A stretch of DNA of 8,107 bases from the NCBI GenBank assembly GCA_023136815.1, contig JAGLQM010000033.1, positions 1 to 8,107 of the forward strand, in the 5' to 3' direction. Shown piece by piece: positions 4,646 to 8,107 of this stretch. This stretch comes from Thermoplasmata archaeon. Its GTDB lineage: Archaea > Thermoplasmatota > Thermoplasmata > SG8-5. The number at the start of each line of letters is the position of its first letter. Position 1 is the stretch's first letter. The notes beneath the pieces were generated by a model, which worked only from the letters and a program-made list of their open reading frames with translations, had not been told where the DNA came from and searched no databases. Position numbers and translations under genes: made by a program.

Positions 4646-6729
4646 GGCTGAGAACCATCCAGCTCCTGAATTATCGCCGATTTAAATTAGCCGAATTAGA
4701 ACTGCCGGACGGCATGGTGTCAATAATTGGCCCCAACGGAAGTGGCAAGTCAACATTAATGGAGGCTGTTGCCTGGGCACTATTTGGCAATCAATCGGAA
4801 ATCGTACGTACTGGCAAGGAAAGCATCAAGCGTCAAGGAGCAAACCACACTGAACCCTGTATGGCTCGTATTGAATTTGATTTTGAAGATACTGGCTATA
4901 TTGTTGAGCGCACAATGAAAGGCAAGAACCTGACAATGAATGCATCCATGTATGCAGGTGATAATCTCATGGCTAGAGGGACCGAAGAAGTAAGCCAGGC
5001 ACTCATGAAACTCTTTGGGATGGACCATAAATCTTTTTTTATCTCGGTATTTGCCCGCCAGAAGGAATTAAATGCACTCACCAGCCAGCCAAAAGGCGAG
5101 CGGAAAAGAATGGTTCTGCGCTTGCTGGACATAGAAAACATTGATGAAGCTATCAAGCATATTCGGGAAGATGCCAGGTATGCGAAAGATGCAATCCAGA
5201 GTGCCAGGGATGAACTTACAACTGATGATGGTGGTTCGGTTGTTAAGGAACTGAAAAAAAAATTAGTAGGCCTGGAGACACAGAAAAAAGAGCTTGCTAA
5301 ATCTCATAAATGTCTGGAATATGAGCTGAAAAATATCGAGAGCGTTCACAAGAAGCTGAAGAAAGAACTTGATAGCCTGGATAAATTGGCCAGGGAGAAA
5401 GAAAAACTGGAATTAACTAAAAAGGCTTTGGAGGCAAAACTTTCCATCCTGAAGGAACAGAAGGAAGAACTTGCTGCAGATCTGAAGCAGCTTGAGGTGC
5501 TTGAAACTCAATATAATGAAATTCAACCCAAGGCCAGCAAAATAAAATCAGATCTTGAAAGCGTGCTGGACAAGCAAAAATTAGCCAGGAGTCAGGAGCA
5601 AAAATTAGTAGTGCAGGTGACCGAGCACAAAGCCGGAATAAAACATCTTGCCCGGGAGATCGATAAAATCAAGACCAGCATGTCCGAGATTGAGAATATG
5701 GGACCGGAATCTGACTGCCCCACATGCGAGCGCAAGCTTGGAGACACCTATCAAAAACTCCTTGATGCATTCGAAAGCCAGATAAATGACCGGAAAAAAC
5801 AGAGCCAGGTATTTTCTACCAGACTTTCAGATATGGAAAAGGAGCAGGAAGGCTCAAAGGCTCTTTTCCAGGCACTGGCCAAAAGGGAAGAAAGGCTTCG
5901 TCAGCGATTGAAGGATTTTGACATTCTTCAGGCCAAGGTGGAGCGGGGCAGCAAACTTCGAAAACGTCAGGATAGTCTTGAGGAAAAGCTTCTAGATTCC
6001 AAATGCCAGCTTAAAGATGTGAAGACAAAGCTGGATGGTATTAAATTTGACCAGAAATCATTTGACAAGGCAAAGGCGGCCTACGAGGAAATGAATATTG
6101 ATTTGCGAACTATTGACCGCCAGAAAATGAAATTGGATTCAGAAATTGCTCGTCTTGAGGAACGCCAGAAAGCCAGAACCGGAGAACTGGCAAGGTTGGA
6201 AAAAGTTCAAAAGAAATATGACAAGAAAAAGGCTGAAGCTGAAATATTGACAGCACTGGAAACAGTCATAGGTGAGTTCAGAAAACACCTTATCAGCAGA
6301 ATCCGGCCGGCACTGGCCAGTATGTCCTCAGAGCTTCTTAGCGTGCTCACTGAAGGTCGCTATAATGAAATAGAATTAAGCGAGGATTATGATATAAGTA
6401 TTCGGGATGCTGGGGATATGCATAAACTGGATCGTTTTTCAGGTGGAGAAAAGGATCTGGCTAATTTGTGTCTAAGGTTGGCTATTTCCGAAATAATTGC
6501 CACCAGGCACGGGACAAACAGTTTTGACATGATTGTCCTGGATGAGATATTCGGCAGTCTGGATGCTAACCGCAAACGTGCCTTGCTAACCACCCTGAAT
6601 GGTTTGAGCAATAGATTTAAGCAAATATTCCTCATTACCCATGTAGAGGATGTGAAGGAACTCATGGGCAATGTCATTCAAGTTTCAGAAGGCTCAGACG
6701 GCACAAGCAGGGCGGAAGTGATCCAATAA
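4642..6729 (+). CDS. rad50: Rad50 SMC-like ATPase, short coiled-coil form
   Basis: Rad50 is the ATP-driven clamp of the Mre11-Rad50 complex; it binds and tethers DNA ends and controls Mre11. The N-terminal lobe has Walker A GPNGSGKST (30-38) and the Q-loop Gln140 in FARQKEL. A long K/E/L-rich coiled coil follows from about 165. The zinc hook is CPTC (Cys359, Cys362), which joins two Rad50 arms through zinc. The second coil runs to about 550. The C-terminal lobe has the signature SGGEK (600-604), Walker B IVLDE (Asp634, Glu635), D-loop GSLD (638-641) and switch His667. Every key residue is present. The 695 residues compare with about 850-1000 in well-known archaeal Rad50, and the shortfall lies in the coiled-coil arms, about 190 residues each. 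It overlaps mre11 by 4 nt. Confidence 0.95.
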   Translation: MRLRTIQLLNYRRFKLAELELPDGMVSIIGPNGSGKSTLMEAVAWALFGNQSEIVRTGKESIKRQGANHTEPCMARIEFDFEDTGYIVERTMKGKNLTMNASMYAGDNLMARGTEEVSQALMKLFGMDHKSFFISVFARQKELNALTSQPKGERKRMVLRLLDIENIDEAIKHIREDARYAKDAIQSARDELTTDDGGSVVKELKKKLVGLETQKKELAKSHKCLEYELKNIESVHKKLKKELDSLDKLAREKEKLELTKKALEAKLSILKEQKEELAADLKQLEVLETQYNEIQPKASKIKSDLESVLDKQKLARSQEQKLVVQVTEHKAGIKHLAREIDKIKTSMSEIENMGPESDCPTCERKLGDTYQKLLDAFESQINDRKKQSQVFSTRLSDMEKEQEGSKALFQALAKREERLRQRLKDFDILQAKVERGSKLRKRQDSLEEKLLDSKCQLKDVKTKLDGIKFDQKSFDKAKAAYEEMNIDLRTIDRQKMKLDSEIARLEERQKARTGELARLEKVQKKYDKKKAEAEILTALETVIGEFRKHLISRIRPALASMSSELLSVLTEGRYNEIELSEDYDISIRDAGDMHKLDRFSGGEKDLANLCLRLAISEIIATRHGTNSFDMIVLDEIFGSLDANRKRALLTTLNGLSNRFKQIFLITHVEDVKELMGNVIQVSEGSDGTSRAEVIQ
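6714..6724 (+). promoter_or_regulatory. Near-perfect Shine-Dalgarno at the end of rad50
   Basis: GGAAGTGATCC matches GGAGGTGATCC, the complement of the 16S 3' end, at 10 of 11 positions. It stands 5 nt before a GTG at 6730, just after the rad50 stop. In the sequence as given, that GTG opens only ten codons before TAA (6760-6762), so the signal is mismatched with the downstream NUDIX frame. Confidence 0.6.
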
Positions 6730-6797
6730 GTGAAAAGCAGCTCACAGGCCGGCCAGACCTAAGTAAACCAGTTCATTCTGTCATATCATCAGGCGGC

Positions 6798-7187
6798 GTG
6801 GTGCTCAACCATGAGGGCCAGGTGTTGATTCTTCGTAGAAAACAGGAAGGAACCTGGGTTCTTCCAAAGGGCAAAATGGAACCTGGTGAAACTCTGATTC
6901 AGACTGCTCTTCGTGAGGTTCAGGAGGAGACTGGCCTGAGTGATTTGAAGATAATACGGGAGATTGGCCTGGTGCGGTACATATTCCTCTGGCGGCCAGA
7001 CAATGTGAATTACAATAAGACCGTGCATTATTTTCTCATGGGTATAAACAGTACAGAGCAGGAAATGAACCTGGAGCCAGATTTCAGTACCTATGCCTGG
7101 GAGAACCCCTCCGAGGCACTTAAAATGTTGACTTTCGAAAATGACCGCCGAATTGTCAGGAGTATAACTGACAATTCGATGAATTAG
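6798..7187 (+). CDS. NUDIX hydrolase, MutT/Ap4A hydrolase-like
   Basis: NUDIX enzymes cleave nucleoside diphosphates linked to another group; examples are damaged dNTPs, Ap4A and NDP-sugars. The complete Nudix box lies at residues 25-47 of this frame: G, five residues, E31, seven residues, R39-E40-V, x, E43-E44, x, G46-L47, with the metal-binding glutamates intact. WVLPKGK before the box and KTVHYFL after it resemble Ap4A hydrolase and diphosphoinositol-type members, but the substrate cannot be fixed from sequence. The only in-frame start is GTG 6798 or 6801, which lacks a spaced Shine-Dalgarno and cuts off the first strand: the open frame upstream reads KPVHSVISSGG, a natural Nudix N-terminus. 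The true start is probably further upstream, see the frame anomaly at 6730. It follows rad50 closely and may share its transcript. Confidence 0.8.
   Translation: MVLNHEGQVLILRRKQEGTWVLPKGKMEPGETLIQTALREVQEETGLSDLKIIREIGLVRYIFLWRPDNVNYNKTVHYFLMGINSTEQEMNLEPDFSTYAWENPSEALKMLTFENDRRIVRSITDNSMN
7149..7178 (+). terminator. Perfect 11-bp inverted repeat at the end of the NUDIX gene
   Basis: CGAATTGTCAG (7149-7159) and CTGACAATTCG (7168-7178) are exact reverse complements around an 8-nt loop. The hairpin ends 6 nt before the NUDIX stop codon, and a T5 tract lies about 32 nt downstream at 7211-7215. It could help end transcription or protect the 3' end of the mRNA. It could also be a protein-binding operator near the next promoter. 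Confidence 0.4.
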
Positions 7188-7209
7188 TACATAACATTGC
7201 CTAACTAAA

Positions 7210-7219
7210 CTTTTTATTT
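7210..7219 (+). promoter_or_regulatory. T-rich element: candidate TATA box or terminator
   Basis: CTTTTTATTT lies in the 63-nt gap between the NUDIX gene and the acyl-CoA dehydrogenase gene. As a TATA box it would start a transcript near 7240, about 10 nt before ATG 7251. As a T-run it could also end the upstream transcript. The sequence does not decide between these. Confidence 0.3.
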
Positions 7220-7250
7220 GTGATTGCCTTTCTAAGCCCAGGGTGGTATA

Positions 7251-8107
7251 ATGGACTTTAACCCCACAAAGGAACATGATATGCTCAGGAACACTGTACG
7301 CAGGTTCGCAGAGACAGAGATCAGGCCAGTAGCTGGAGATATTGACAAGAACGGTGATATTCCAAGGGAAATACTCGAACGTATGGGTGAGATGAACCTC
7401 ATGGGCATGACCGTGCCAAAGGAATATGGCGGTGCTGATTGCGATAAGATAAGCTACATGATAGCCCTGGAGGAAATTGCCAGGGTCTGCGGTTCAACAG
7501 GCATTGTCATGGAAGCCCATAACTCACTTGGATTGGGCCATATTTTCGAACGTGGTACCGAGGAGCAGCGAAGAAAGTGGATTCCAGACATTGCTGCAGG
7601 AAAGAAATTAACTGCCTGGGCTTTGACTGAGGCTGGTGCTGGCTCGGACTCCGGAGGAATGCGCACTACTGCTATTCTTGAGGGGGATGAATGGGTACTC
7701 AATGGGACAAAGATTTTCATAACCAATGCAGCCATTGGTGATTATGTGACCGTTATGGCAGTCACTGACAAGTCAAAGGGCGCAAGGGGAATAAGTGCCT
7801 TCGTGGTCCCAACTGGCACCCCTGGCTACACTCTGGGGACCGAGGAGGATAAACTTGGCCTCAGAGGCTCCCACACTTCGGAACTTGTTTTCGAGGACTG
7901 CCGTATTCCCAGGGACAATATACTGGGAGAACCGGGTACTGGCTTCACCGGTGCAATGAATATTCTTGACCGCGGAAGAGCAGCAGTGGGAGCATTGGCC
8001 GTGGGCATAGCCCAGGGAGCGTTCGACGAGAGCGTAAAATATGCAAAGGAGCGCGAGCAATTCGGCAGGCCGATTTCGAAGTTCCAGGCCATCCAGTGGA
8101 TGATCGC
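7251..8107 (+). CDS. Acyl-CoA dehydrogenase, N-terminal part, runs off the window
   Basis: Acyl-CoA dehydrogenases are FAD enzymes that introduce the alpha-beta double bond in acyl-CoA and pass electrons to electron-transfer flavoprotein. The 285 visible codons cover the N-terminal helical domain (about 1-120) and the middle beta domain. They also cover the start of the C-terminal helical domain. The family signature ALTEAGAGSDSGG begins at residue 124, NGTKIFITNA follows at 151-160, and REQFGRPISKFQAIQW lies near the right edge. The expected total is about 380 residues, so roughly 95 are missing, including the region of the catalytic glutamate. Chain-length preference therefore cannot be judged. 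ATG 7251 is preceded by GGTGGT at 7242-7247, a reasonable Shine-Dalgarno. It is separated from the repair cluster and functionally unrelated to it; the role may be fatty-acid, branched-chain amino-acid or lipid-chain metabolism. Confidence 0.93.
   Translation, partial: MDFNPTKEHDMLRNTVRRFAETEIRPVAGDIDKNGDIPREILERMGEMNLMGMTVPKEYGGADCDKISYMIALEEIARVCGSTGIVMEAHNSLGLGHIFERGTEEQRRKWIPDIAAGKKLTAWALTEAGAGSDSGGMRTTAILEGDEWVLNGTKIFITNAAIGDYVTVMAVTDKSKGARGISAFVVPTGTPGYTLGTEEDKLGLRGSHTSELVFEDCRIPRDNILGEPGTGFTGAMNILDRGRAAVGALAVGIAQGAFDESVKYAKEREQFGRPISKFQAIQWMI

Noticed and set aside
6789..7277. 162-codon open frame on the minus strand opposite the NUDIX gene
   Set aside because: The plus strand holds a complete Nudix box in the same place. 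The antisense product shows no recognisable domain.
1..8107. CRISPR array, prophage or complete insertion sequence
   Set aside because: No regularly spaced repeats, phage structural genes or transposase frames were found on either strand.

Overview
The window looks archaeal. The main evidence is a head-to-tail cluster of the archaeal end-resection genes nurA, herA, mre11 and rad50. A class II tRNA gene without an encoded CCA and TATA-box-like promoter elements agree with this. Shine-Dalgarno sequences close to GGAGGTGATCC precede several genes. Protein style and the acyl-CoA dehydrogenase suggest a moderately AT-rich, probably mesophilic uncultured lineage, perhaps Thermoplasmatota. That placement is inference and was not tested by phylogeny.

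Layout. Positions 1-393 hold a small two-helix membrane protein on the minus strand with no recognised family, preceded by a GC hairpin at the window edge. Positions 394-604 are non-coding and AT-rich, with a short direct repeat, a strong 8-bp hairpin (441-460) and a 7-7-7 inverted repeat (468-488). A minus-strand tRNA gene lies at 605-690. About 100 bp upstream of it (about 739-780) is a diverged, D-arm-deleted copy of the same tRNA. The plus-strand repair cluster follows: nurA (905-1927), herA (1935-3497), mre11 (3533-4645), rad50 (4642-6729) and a NUDIX hydrolase (about 6798-7187, 5' end uncertain). A separate acyl-CoA dehydrogenase gene starts at 7251 and runs off the right edge.

How the genes work together. 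NurA nuclease and HerA hexameric translocase form one machine and Mre11-Rad50 another. In characterised archaea they act together to resect DNA double-strand breaks to 3' tails for RadA. Spacing of 7 nt, 35 nt and a 4-nt ATGA overlap suggests one transcript. The NUDIX gene follows rad50 closely and may be carried on it. The acyl-CoA dehydrogenase has its own leader and belongs to acyl-chain metabolism.

The most interesting points are: (1) the tRNA has a serine-type class II body and discriminator G73 but a GAA (Phe) anticodon, and its decayed neighbour keeps the same loop; (2) the NUDIX reading frame opens upstream of its only in-frame start, next to a near-perfect Shine-Dalgarno and a GTG, and one extra A in an A4 run would join them; (3) a perfect 11-bp inverted repeat lies in the last codons of the NUDIX gene; (4) Rad50 is short.
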